Source: Symbiodinium natans
Taxonomy: Eukaryota > Sar > Dinophyceae > Suessiales > Symbiodiniaceae
Direction of reading: 5' to 3'
Assembly (NCBI GenBank): GCA_905221605.1
Contig: CAJNDS010001724.1
Span: forward strand, 196,001-260,000
Length of the DNA stretch: 64,000 nt
Shown here: piece by piece, positions 12,601-23,900 of the stretch
How positions within the stretch are numbered: the stretch's first letter is position 1
Layout of the letters: every line of letters starts with the position of its first letter
Program-made: the position numbers and the translations under genes
The notes under the pieces: model-generated
What the model was told of the DNA's origin: nothing
Seen by the model: the letters and a program-made list of their open reading frames with translations, nothing else
Databases searched by the model: none

Positions 12601-15600
12601 CAGCTTCTGTACGCACAGCGGAGACCTCTGCGCAAGCGTCCAAGCATCACGGCACCTGACCTTATCAAAAAGCTCCCGATAGGAGCCTCTCGGCATTGTT
12701 TTTGCACCGGAGCCTTCAGCTTCACGCACCTGAGTGAGGGTTCGCGCCGCCTCTCTTCCAGTTCCCTTGCTCCCAGAAGATTGTTGTACCCGTACAGATG
12801 CATCGGAAGGAACTGCTTTTTCCGGTCCTCCCGGACGATATCGGACACCACCAACCAATTGCAGAATTTTGCATGCTGTCACTTTGTTGATCCCTTTGTC
12901 AACCAAATCTTCCACAAAGATGAACTCTTGCAAGTCCGACACGTTGGTCACACCAAGTGTAATCATCACCTCACTTACATGAGGGGTATACACCCAAAGG
13001 TGTTCGTTGCGAGCCATCCAATTTTCAATTGGCTCCTCTGGATTTTGAGGCCGAGTACCAGTGGATTCAGCCACCGAATTCTTTTGTTCATCAGCTTCTG
13101 CTTCATCCAGAATACCCTTTTCACCTTCTTTTTGTGACACATTGGTCATTTGCAGCGCTTTTGGTGCCGAGGATGATGAAGATTCAGCTCCCCCACTCGC
13201 AGGTGGCTGAAAAGTGCTCCTGTCCGAAATCTCCCATCCTCTCTCTTTTTCAAACCGGACCTGATTGGCCACATGTACCAAGTGTTTCAGGTTCGTCAGC
13301 CGCTCATCTGACATCTCGTCGTGGGAGTACTTGCAGAAATTTGACCCTTTCCGGCAACGTCCTCTGATGTAATAATCGAAACAGCAATGGTGGAACCCCG
13401 CGTCCCTTAGTGCCTTCCTGGAAGCATTGTCCCAAGATTTGCCGGGCTCCCAAGTCCCTTCCAATGCTATGTCATCGTTGTGAAGATACCTGCATGTAGT
13501 CCCATATTTACAACCACCTTGATTGTAATACAGACACAGCCGACCTTTTGGCTCACCCGACGTAGGTTCACCTTTGATGCACCTTTACCAAAGTTGTACT
13601 TGGCCCGGAAGGCTAAATCCTCCCGCTCCTGCTGTGCCTCATCCACTGCGCCTTCCTCTGTGGGAGGGTCACCGATGTTCCCATCCTCATCTCCAGCTTC
13701 TTGGCTGTTCTTTGGCTCAGTTGATCCTCCTTCTGGCCAACCTTCACCATAACGACGATGCTCATAGGGACACCCATCACCATTGCGACACCTTCCCCGA
13801 TTGAAGAACTTGCACAGCTTGCTGTATCCAGGTGACACAGTCTGTGGAGTCATGTGAGCCTTTTTGTACTGGTCAGGATCCATGTAGGCTTCCATTGGCT
13901 TGTTCTCCCTTTTACTCATGGATTGTACTGCACCATCAAGCTCCTGCAAAAATCGCTTGGTGTCCAACCAAAGCGCGTTCCAAAGTTCATCTTCCCCTTG
14001 ACTCAGCACCATTGCCACCGCTTCACCCACAACTGGTCGAGTAAATCTCCTTTTTCTGCATGCCAGTTCGAAGAGCGCGTTGTGGTACTGTTTTCGGGGA
14101 AAAGTGGATATCTTTCCCAAACCTGTGCTTTCCGTACCGTCAGGTTCCCAACCATCACTTTGCAAGATGCCATACCCGCGCCGAGCTTCCGCATTGAGGA
14201 ATGCATGATCTGCAACACACTCCTGTAGCTCTTCCATTGGGCGACCCAACAGCATCCCAGTGATTTTGCCAACATAGGCCTCATCTTCGTTTCCATTCTC
14301 AAGAAGAGCTTTATAGATCTTTTCTCCATAAAGTTGCCTTTCCTCTTGTTCTTCTGAGGATAACTCTTGATCAGCAACCCTTCCATCGGATTGCTCTTCC
14401 TCCCGTTTCCAGTCCCATTGACTGCCGGAATCTTGGTACCATTGACCAGCATACCATGAATCTGTCCACCACGTACTCCAGCCGCTGGGTTTCGATTTAC
14501 GCAGCGTCGAAGAAGAGTCCTCCTCGTCCTCTTCCAAAACCAGAAAGGTGTCCAAGATTATGGTACCATCATCTTCCACTCGTTTCACTGTTCCATTGAC
14601 AGTATCACCAAATTTGAACTGATGTGCGTTGTTCCCTTCTGCAGGAATCAATACATTCACATCACCATGGTCCAAAAAGGCTCCATACCCATTGATGCAG
14701 CGCACTAGACCCATGATCTCATCTCCCTCTTGGTAGCAATGTTGCACGGATATCAGAAGACAATGTGCGCAAAGTGGGGCCAGATGATGCGTCAGATTTG
14801 GATTTGTTTCCTCCTAGTCCATCGGTGTCACTTGCAGCTCGCAGGGTCTGTAAAAGCACGCAGCGCTTGACGTTGGAGCAATCGGAGGAAGCAGCCAGGG
14901 CATTGTTGGCCGGCAGCACACTAGATAGGTGTGCAGTGGCAGGCGTAGTGTATGCGTCGTTGAACCGCTCCACCACAGGCTCCCGCTCGGGGCACTTTCT
15001 TTGCATGCTCTTCAGAAACCATCTCTGTATCATCGGCTCCTGGCGCATCCTTTGTCTTCACCTTTGGGTCACACTGCTCGTCCGGCTCCTGCGCGAGTCC
15101 CACAAGATCATCCATCTTGTGCTCCAGGGGCTCAGGACCTTCCTTTTTTCCAGCCAATGGCCTTGCCTCATCTGCTGCAGTTCGCTCGGTGTCGACTTCC
15201 GGCGAGCTTCCAGACGGCAATACTTCTCCCTTCATGGGAGTGGACCCATCATTGGAGTCTTTTGTGACGCCTTCTGCAGCAGGCAAATTTTCTTCCACTG
15301 CAGGGCTATTGAATTGCTCATCCACGGCAGGTACATTTTCTTCCACCGCAGGCTCCTTTGGTTCCATGGTTTCCAAAGGAGAATTGCCACCATCATTGAC
15401 CACAGCTGCCTCATCGGCTCCGGTGTAGCCCTTGCCATTTCGTTCCTCGCAGCTAACTTCAGGTTGCACCAGTGCGTCCACCTGTGAACCTCCGTCATCA
15501 GCTACTGCGGAGACCTGCGCCCCATTGTTGCAGTCGCCCGTGGAACGTGACACCATATGCACCTCCAGGTACTATCTGGCGCATTGACCCGCGCATCATT

Positions 15601-17892
15601 GGCGCTCCAGGCCTCATCTTTCAGATCTTCCGTGTCTCCAGCTATTCCAGAAGCTTCCTTTTTCCCTTGAACGGCAGGATTCTTGGCACCAAACGAAGAG
15701 ACCTCCTCAGTCGTAACACACAACTTTTTCCCTCCGTCTTCCGTCCGAATCTCCAGGACCACCTTCCTGAACGACAGGTACCACATCCACCACTCGCTCT
15801 TCTGCAGCCGACACAGTTCCGATCTCCACATTGGGCATTTTTTCTTCTGGACCCACCGATTCCACCGCTGCCACACCCTCAGAAAGCGCTTCCATTTCTT
15901 CCCGATCCAGATGTTGAGCTCCAGCGATGTCTGCTCGGTTTCCAGGAATCCCCTCCTCATCAGGAGAACCCGAGGTCGGGGCGTCACCACCAGCCCTAAG
16001 ACCGCTATCCCTGATAGTAGAGGACAAATCTTTTTCACCTACACTATTTACACTACCCTGGAATGCCCTCGTAGACTCAGGCGTCGGAGTAGAGGATGAA
16101 GAACCCAGTGCAGCCTCCATTTCCAGCTCATTGCCCGAAGGAGACCCAACCACCTCGTCACTCTTCATCTTTTCACCTACAACCGGCAACGTCCACTTGC
16201 TTTCCTGCGTATCCAGGCAGTAGTAATATTGTCTCCCATCTTCGTGGAAGTGCCATTCCCACGTTGTCCCATCGCACGCTTTGATCAGATGCTCATCTTT
16301 CCGAAAACCATCCCTTTCAGAGACTTGACGCATCTCATCCTCTTCTTCTGACAACTGGCGCAACCTTTCAGCCTCCATCTGTAAGATCTCCTCCTCCCCC
16401 ATGGCGTATTCAGCAGTTGGTGCAGCTTCAAAGCTGTCCGCACCCTTCTGTTCGTAACCGCTTCCACCACCCAGGGAAGTCGCCGAGGGATCCCCTTTAA
16501 TCTTGTTCAGAGGCCTCCTGGCAGCTTGCAGCACCTCTCCAATCAGATCGGTCTGAGACCCTTGGTCTACCATTCGGCCCGAAGTCGAAGTCGACGGCTG
16601 ATACCCATGTTTTTGCAACACGCGTAAAACAGTCACCTCCATTTCACGGTCTATACCACCAGTCGCGTCCCAGTTCCTTTTTTCACCAGGCTTTGGCGAT
16701 ACAGAAACAGCACGTCCTTCAGCTTCAGCATTGCTAACCATATCCACATTGGGATTCATACCCACATTGGGGTCTTCTGCAACCAAGGCTTCTTCCAGAT
16801 GTTCTTCAGCGCCAGGCATCACCTCTTCCAGCACCGCCCTTTCACCCAGAGACTCAGCTGCACCATTTCCAGCTCCACCATTCTGTCCACCGTCCGAGGA
16901 AGGTTGGAGCCATCGCTTGGGAGAAGGCATTGCTTCTTGATCCCAAAGATCTTAAGAGAACACTCAACCGCAGGGAACCTAATTTGGGCTCATAACCTAC
17001 GGGGGCAACCGAAAGGGAACAGGGAAAGAAACCAACCCTCAACAGTCGCCTATATGGATTTCCCAGATCGAACCAGAAACAAGAACACCCACCCCTAAGG
17101 GGACAGGATAAGGGAGAAGGGACTCCGCACCCTAAACCCTAGCCCATCAGGTCGACAAGTGCCAGGCGGTGGCCGGGCTCTCTTTGGGAGAGACCCTTGG
17201 CTTGACCCTATTTGTTCTTAACCAGGGGGGGGGAGGGTTGGTTTAGGGTTTAGGGTTTAGGGTTTAGGGTTTAGGGTTTAGGGTTTAGGGTTTAGGGTTT
17301 AGGGTTTAGGGTTTAGGGTTTAGGGTTTAGGATGATTAGGGTTTAGGGTTTAGGGTTTAGGGTTTAGGGTGGTAGGCCCTTGGGATATTTTGTATTTTTC
17401 TGAATTGGGTTAAAGAGGATCATGGGTTTGAAGGCCCATCCTATTCTTGTTCTGGTCCAGGAGGTTGAGGGGTGTTTAGGGCTTTCGAGCATTAAAGGCA
17501 CAAAAAGGGCTTAGGTCATCATTGCAAGTAGCAGAGATAGGGCGCCCCTTCTCCACCCTAAACCCTAAACCCTAAACCGTAAACGCTAAACCCTAAACCC
17601 TAAACCCTAAACCCTAAACCCTAAACCCTCGCCCTAAACCCAGGTACACAGCTCTTACGGCGGCCGGCGTCTTCGACTTCGAGACGGGCCTGAAGGCTCG
17701 ACTGGGCTTTGAGTTGCGGGCGTTCGGTGATTTTAGGATTTCGTAGCAAGTTTGTGGCAGAGAAACCCGAAACCCGAAACCCTAAGCCCTAAGCCCTAAA
17801 CCCTAAACCCAAACCCACTACAGAAGCCCCCACATGCTCCATGATGCTGCAGTTACATCTGGCAGGGATGGCAAGATCAGGGGGCTTGGGCC

Positions 17893-17931
<39 letters not shown>

Positions 17932-20900
17932 ACCCTAAACCCTAAACCCTAAACTCTGCTTGTTTGGGTTTAGGGTGAAACCAGATCGACCCAAGCCTGG
18001 CAGGTTGTCAAGCTCCGCGGTGAGGCAATGCAGGCGCTGGGGATGACACTACTGTGCGACCAGGGTTTAGGGTTTAGTATTTAGGGTTTAGGGTTCCAAA
18101 TCCCTACTGGGTAGCTCTAAGTAGGGTTATAAAATGGTAACTTTATTTAGGGTAATTACTTAGAGCCCTACTTATAAGCACACTCCCTGTTCGGGATCGA
18201 GCTTAGGCTTCAGAGGCTTAGTTTCGGATTTGTGCTTGGGTTCGGACAAAGCCAGATTTCCTGAACACCTAAACCCGCTCGCTCAAGTGAAAAACCGGTA
18301 TCGACAGACCAATCAAATGCCGTAGGCGCTTGAGGAGTAGCCCCCCCCCCCAAAAAAAAAAAACATAAACCCTAAGCAGATCGAAACCTAAATCATAAAC
18401 AAGGCGAAGCCCTAAACCACAAACAAATCAAAACCATGAACCCTAAACCCTGAACCCTAAACCCTGAACCCTAAACCCTAAACCCTAAACCCTAAACCCT
18501 AAACCCTAAACCCTAAACCCTAAACCCTAAACCCTAAACCCTAAACCCTAAACCCCTTCGAAGGAGGCAGCCGCGGCTTCCCAGCAGGCGATGCTCTCGG
18601 TGGCGGGACTTGGGAAGGCGCGACGCGTGCGCATGTCGGGGCTTCGAGTCTTTTGGGATCTGAGGATCTAAACTTGGGGACGTTCTAGGGTTTAGGGTTT
18701 AGGGTTTAGGGTTTTGGGTTTTGGGTTTTGGGTTTCGGGTAAGTTGGGAAGATTGTTTAAGGATGATTAGAGCTGGGATTTCTTTATCTGGGGTATGGGG
18801 GATAAGCATGTTCCAACTTTTGGAGTTTACCGTAAGAACCTAGACTTAGGGACGTTGAGGGTTTCGGGGTTTGGGTTTAGAGATTGAAGCCCCTAGGCTG
18901 GTTGGGATGGTTGTGGCCAGGGTTTAGGGTTTAGGGTTTAGGGTTTAGGGTTTAGGGTTTAGGGTAACTGGGTAGGATTGCTAGGCATTTGCTGGTGTAG
19001 AGTGGGGTGGTTTTGTCGGTGTCGGCGATTGAGTTCGTGGCTTGGCGATATTCCTTCTATCACGACGTAATCTGCTCAGGCATTTGTAGAGACCCTAGCC
19101 CTAGGCCCTGCTGAACCCTCTTGGCGCCTCGGTGTGAGCAGTGCTTGTGACCAAAAACACGTTTCGGCAAACACAGGCCTAAGCCCTCGTTTGTTTTGCA
19201 CTGCGGCATCCGTACCCCCCTAGGATTGTTTGTTTATATGAACCCATGCAAGAGAACATTGAAGGTATTACTTTGGATGTTCCCCCTTCTACTAATAGCC
19301 CTGAATAGGGATTATGGTAGGGATACTAGAATCCCTACCAAGGACTGTTGCCCTAAGGGGGAACATCCCAAGATTTTACTTCCCTAAACCCTAAACCCCT
19401 AAACCCCTAAACCCCTAAACCCCTAAACCCTAAACCCCTAAACCCTAAACCCTAAACCCCTAAACCCAAAACCCCTAAACCCCAAAAAAGTATAGGCATT
19501 CGCGCCCCCAGGAGATCCTCGACCAGCTCTGCAGCGAGTCCGTTGAAGATGCCAGCGATGTCTGCCAGGCTTAGGGTTTAGGGTTTAGGGTTTAGGGTTG
19601 TTTGGTTTAGGGTTTGGGGTTTAGGGTTTAGGGTTTAGGGTTTAGGGTTTAGGGTTTAGGGTTTAGGGTTTAGGGTTTAGGGTTGCTGGCAGCCTCCAAA
19701 GTCTGTTGCTCAGGGTTTAGGGTCTAGGGTGTAGGGCTTCGGGCTTAGGGTTTAGGATTTAGGGGGTGTAGGGGGTTTCGGGGGTTTCGGGGGTTTAGGG
19801 GGGTTTAGGGGGTTTAAGGGTTTAGGGTTTAGGCTTCGCGGGCTTCGGGTATTGCCGCAGCCCTAACACTTGCCAGCCTTATCCCATATTCCCTTATGAT
19901 CCCGATTTGCTTTGAACTGTAAATACGCTAAACCCTAGATCCCAAATCCTAAACCCTTATAAGCCCTGAACCTTAATGATCTCGATCTGCTTTGTAGATG
20001 AAAGACGACCCCCCGCCCTTAAGTCTCACATCCTGATGGACAAGGCATCAACACCCAACAAAAGCGGCTTCGAGCGCTACAGCGCTTTTTAGGCTTGTAG
20101 CGCTAAACGCATAGCTTACCCCTGAACCAAACCCTAAACCCTAAACCCCAAATCCTACACCGTAAACCTTGCTCGCAGGTCTTTTTGGTCTTATAGGATT
20201 GCGGATGGTTGACGAACACTGCAGGTGGCCAACTTTCTGTTTCCGAATGGCTTCTCCTGCGTGGCTGAGCAGCAACGGGGGCGGCTGAGGGCTTCGGGCT
20301 TAGGGATGTTTAGGGTTTAGGGTTGAGGGGGACTTCCTGGCCCGAATGGTTGAGGCTTGAGGGTCCAGGCGATTTTGGTTTTGGGGGATTTCCACTTGCA
20401 GAACAGGTCTGTAAGTCCATGGACTGGGACGGGGACCGAGCCTGTAAGTAGTGCGGAACCCCGCCCAAACCAGAAACCCCTGAACCCTCAAGCCTCAACC
20501 CAATTGGGGCCCTCGAGCCACCCTAAACCATATAAACCCATGCGATACACCCTCCCCCGCCCGAGTACTGTGAACCGACTGGGAGCAGAACTGAGGCATG
20601 GGGTAAATGAAGATCTTGCATTGTTGTCATACATAACTTGACGTAAAGGGTGAACCGAGAGTACCTCAGGAGTGGATAACCATCCACTGCATGTATCACC
20701 ATGCAGTCCAATGGGTTTGTCAGAGAAGCATACTGGACAGTGTGTGCCTCGCCTGGCTTGTCCGGGTGTGAGCGGTTAACCCCTAAACCCTAAACCCTGA
20801 ACCCTGAACCCTAAACCCTAAACCCTGCCGCACGCCCCAAACCTGAATCCTGAGCCCAGAAGCACCCGACCCTAAGCCCTAAACCCTAAACCCTACGTCC

Positions 20901-23900
20901 GCATGACCGATTGCATAAACCCTAAGCCCTAAACCCTGAACCCCAAACCCCAAACCCTAAACCCTAAACCCGAAACCCTAAACCCTAAACCCTAAACCCC
21001 CCAAACCCTGAAGCCTAAACCGCCCACCCTCCAGGCGGGCACAATGGGGGCGATCCAGCGCCTAGAGACCAAGGTCAAGGCTACAGATCCTTGGATGGCG
21101 TATAGGGTTTAGGGTTTAGGGTTTAGGGTTTAGGGTTTAGGGTTTAGGGTTTAGGGCCAAGGCTGCCTAAAGCCTTGAAGAAAATGCGGGTAGGTCTGAG
21201 GGCACATCTCAGTGTTTCTATTGCCACGATATGACTTCCTTAGTCCCTCCCCACCACCGGGAATTTGATGGTGGTCTGGTACGTTTCGAGGGTTTTTTCG
21301 GATGATCTGGGTCTTTAGGGTGTAGGGTTCTCCAAGCCCTCGGGGTTGGGGTTTAGGGTTTCGGGTCTCTATTTCGAATTGCGAAACCACGAAACCACCA
21401 TCCCCATGCACCCTAAACCCTAAACGCTAAACCCCATATTCTAAACCCTAAACCCTAAACCCTAAAACCTAAACCCTAAACCCTAAACCCTAAATCCCAT
21501 CCAAGGAAGGATGCCTCCAAGCCAAGATGCTGAAGACCTCCGGAGGCTTCCACACGAAGCTGATGGAGCCGGCCAGGGAGCCTCCGGCTGGTTTTGGGGC
21601 TTTAGGGTTTGGGGTTTAGGGTTTAGGGTTTAGGGTTAGGGTTTTTAGGGTTTTTTTGGGTTTAGGGTTTAGGGTTGTAGGGCTTCAGGGTTTTGGGTTT
21701 AGGGTGGAGGGAGCTCGCCAGGGAGCCACTGGCTTGATCCTAGGATGGTTGGGATGTTGCTGAGGGGTTTCAGGGTTTTGGGGTTTCGTTTTTTTTTTTT
21801 TTTTTGGGGGGGGGGGTTTTAGGGTTTTGTGGTATTAGGGACTTAGGGGTTTTTAAGTATTTAGGGATTTAGGGGTTTTTAGGCTTTTAGGGTTTGAAGG
21901 TTTTAGGGTGTTTGGGTTTTTGGGTTTGGGACAAGTTGTCGGTGGCAACGAGACCATCCAGGCGAGGACTTCTGCAAGCCTGTTGGAAAATTGGTTTCGG
22001 GTTTAGGGTGTTGCTCAGGGTTAGGAGATTGAAAGGGATGACTGCCCGCTGGCGGATTCCCAGCTTTGGAGCTTCGAGGAAATGCATCAACACCACCCGA
22101 GAAGGTGCAGATTCAAAGCCATGTTGAGTAGTCAACCCTATTTTAGGGTTTAGGGTTTAGGACCCTAAACCCTAAACCCTAAACCCTAAACCCTAAACCC
22201 TACATAAGGTCATGAGTATATAGTTACCCTTATAGCTATACCCATGAACCTCCGAGCAGGGCCTGGAGCATTGCAACTTTGGGGCCCCGTTTAGGGTTTA
22301 GGGTTTGGGGTTTAGGGTTTAGGGTTTGAGGCACCCCTTCTTGGTCCGGAGCCCCCAACCCTAAACCCTAAACCCTAAACCCTAAACCCTAAACCCGAAA
22401 CAACGTGCGCTTCCGCAGTGAGATGTCGGCTCTTGCTAGTTTCCCTCTTCCAAGAATTTAGAGATTTTCGGTCCTTGGCATGGTGGGCCTGGCAGATGAG
22501 AGCTGGCAGGCGATCGCCTTAGCTTCTTGGGTACAGGGTTTAGGGTTTAGGGTTTAGGGGGTAGTGTTAGGGTTTAGGGTTTAGGGTTTAGGGTTTAGGG
22601 TTTAGGGTTTAGGGTTTAGGGTTTAGGGTTTAGGGTTTTAGCCAATAGTAGTTGAACTTAAAAGTTTTTGCGTTTCCATTTACTTAGTAAGGATTAAAAA
22701 CAGCTTATCGTTCTTTTTTGCCCCTTGGTTATGGGGGGAAGTAAGGCTATGGCTTTCGTGGTCCTACATCTTTTCCTGTCGGCGCGGGAGATCGGCTCCT
22801 GTGTGACGTGGTTGTTGCTGGGCACGCCCTGAGCCCGAGAAGCCTCCTAAAGCCTAAACCCTATACCCTAAAGCCTCAATTGGTTTTAGCCCCCGTAGCC
22901 GGAGAGCATGGGCAGAAGCGGGGGTCTACGAAATAGGGGACTACCAAAATTAAGAGACCCCCCAAAATCGTAGAGTTCCCTTTTAGCAAGAGCCCCAAAC
23001 ATAGCAAGGTACCCCAGTTCCGAAGAAACCCGAAACCCGAAACCCTAAACCCTAAACCCTTAAACCGCAAGTGGTGCTGAGGTTCACGCCCTCAGAGGAG
23101 GACCCCTGGGCCCAAAGGCTCGAAACTGCGATGGTGGAGTCGAGGAAGGCTAACATCTTCCAGTTTGCCCGGTACCTTGGTAGTAGAGCAGGTTTGGGTT
23201 TAGGGTTTAGGGTTTAAGGTTTAGGGTTTAGGGTTTAGGGTTTACATTGACTGAGCGCATGTGAGAGAGAGAGAGAGGGTTTAGGGTTTAGGGTTTAGGG
23301 TTTCACCTTTTTGGGGTAATTTAACCCCCTTCAGAGAATCCGAAAAAATCAACCTGTTTTGAGTTTCCCTGGGGACATTGGAGAAGGTACGGCTCCTTCG
23401 CTGGAGCTGGTGGGCTGACCTACTTCATCTACGCGTACTACACGAACCCCCGCATGAGTGAGGCGATTTAAGGGGGTAATTAAAGGAGGCTCCCCTAGAA
23501 GGGACCCTAGGAATCTGTAGAAGCTCACATATATATATATATATGTATGTCCCCTAAATAACCCCCCCAAAGAACCCCAAAGAACCCCTTATAAGGGTCC
23601 CTCCTTTTGTCCCTTGAGGCAAGCTTTGCCCTCGCAACCTTGGTCATGTATGTCCAGTACACGGCGATCTCAACCCGCGCGCTCGAGCTCACCATCGGCA
23701 GGGCGCAGTTCAGTTTCTGGGACCCTAAACCCTAAACCCTAAACCCTAAACCGCGGCTGTGGTTTCTTTACCTTGCCCCTGAAACTTCACTTGCATGAAG
23801 ACTTAGTAGCTGAATGAGTACACTTTATGCTTTTTGAGATACGTTCATCTCCTATAGAACTGAAAGTGTACACTTTTCTTTGTGGGCTTATGACCTCAGC

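Larger units (their letters stand above)
8232..17123 (-). mobile_element. Copia-like LTR element, gag-like only
   Basis: Near-identical direct repeats of 125 and 126 bp (one extra C) bound 8.9 kb of DNA. Next to the 5' repeat in element orientation lies a primer-binding site resembling the anticodon half of initiator tRNA-Met, as used by copia-type elements. Inside is an almost continuous minus-strand coding region of about 8 kb, with WW, S1-like and six CCCH zinc-finger domains, split by frameshifts. I see no protease, integrase, reverse transcriptase or RNase H; only about 530 bases separate the last stop from the 3' repeat. It resembles a large non-autonomous derivative that would depend on enzymes supplied by a full-length relative. 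It is antisense to, and inside intron 5 of, the MCAT gene. Confidence 0.8.

Noticed and set aside
9073-13804. Plus-strand ORFs of 60-120 codons
   Set aside because: They are antisense shadows of the gag-like frames, without motifs.
8888-16930. Bacterial-style operon of five adjacent genes
   Set aside because: Frames overlap without stops at junctions, LTRs flank the block, and domains (WW, CCCH) are eukaryotic; it is a broken polyprotein.
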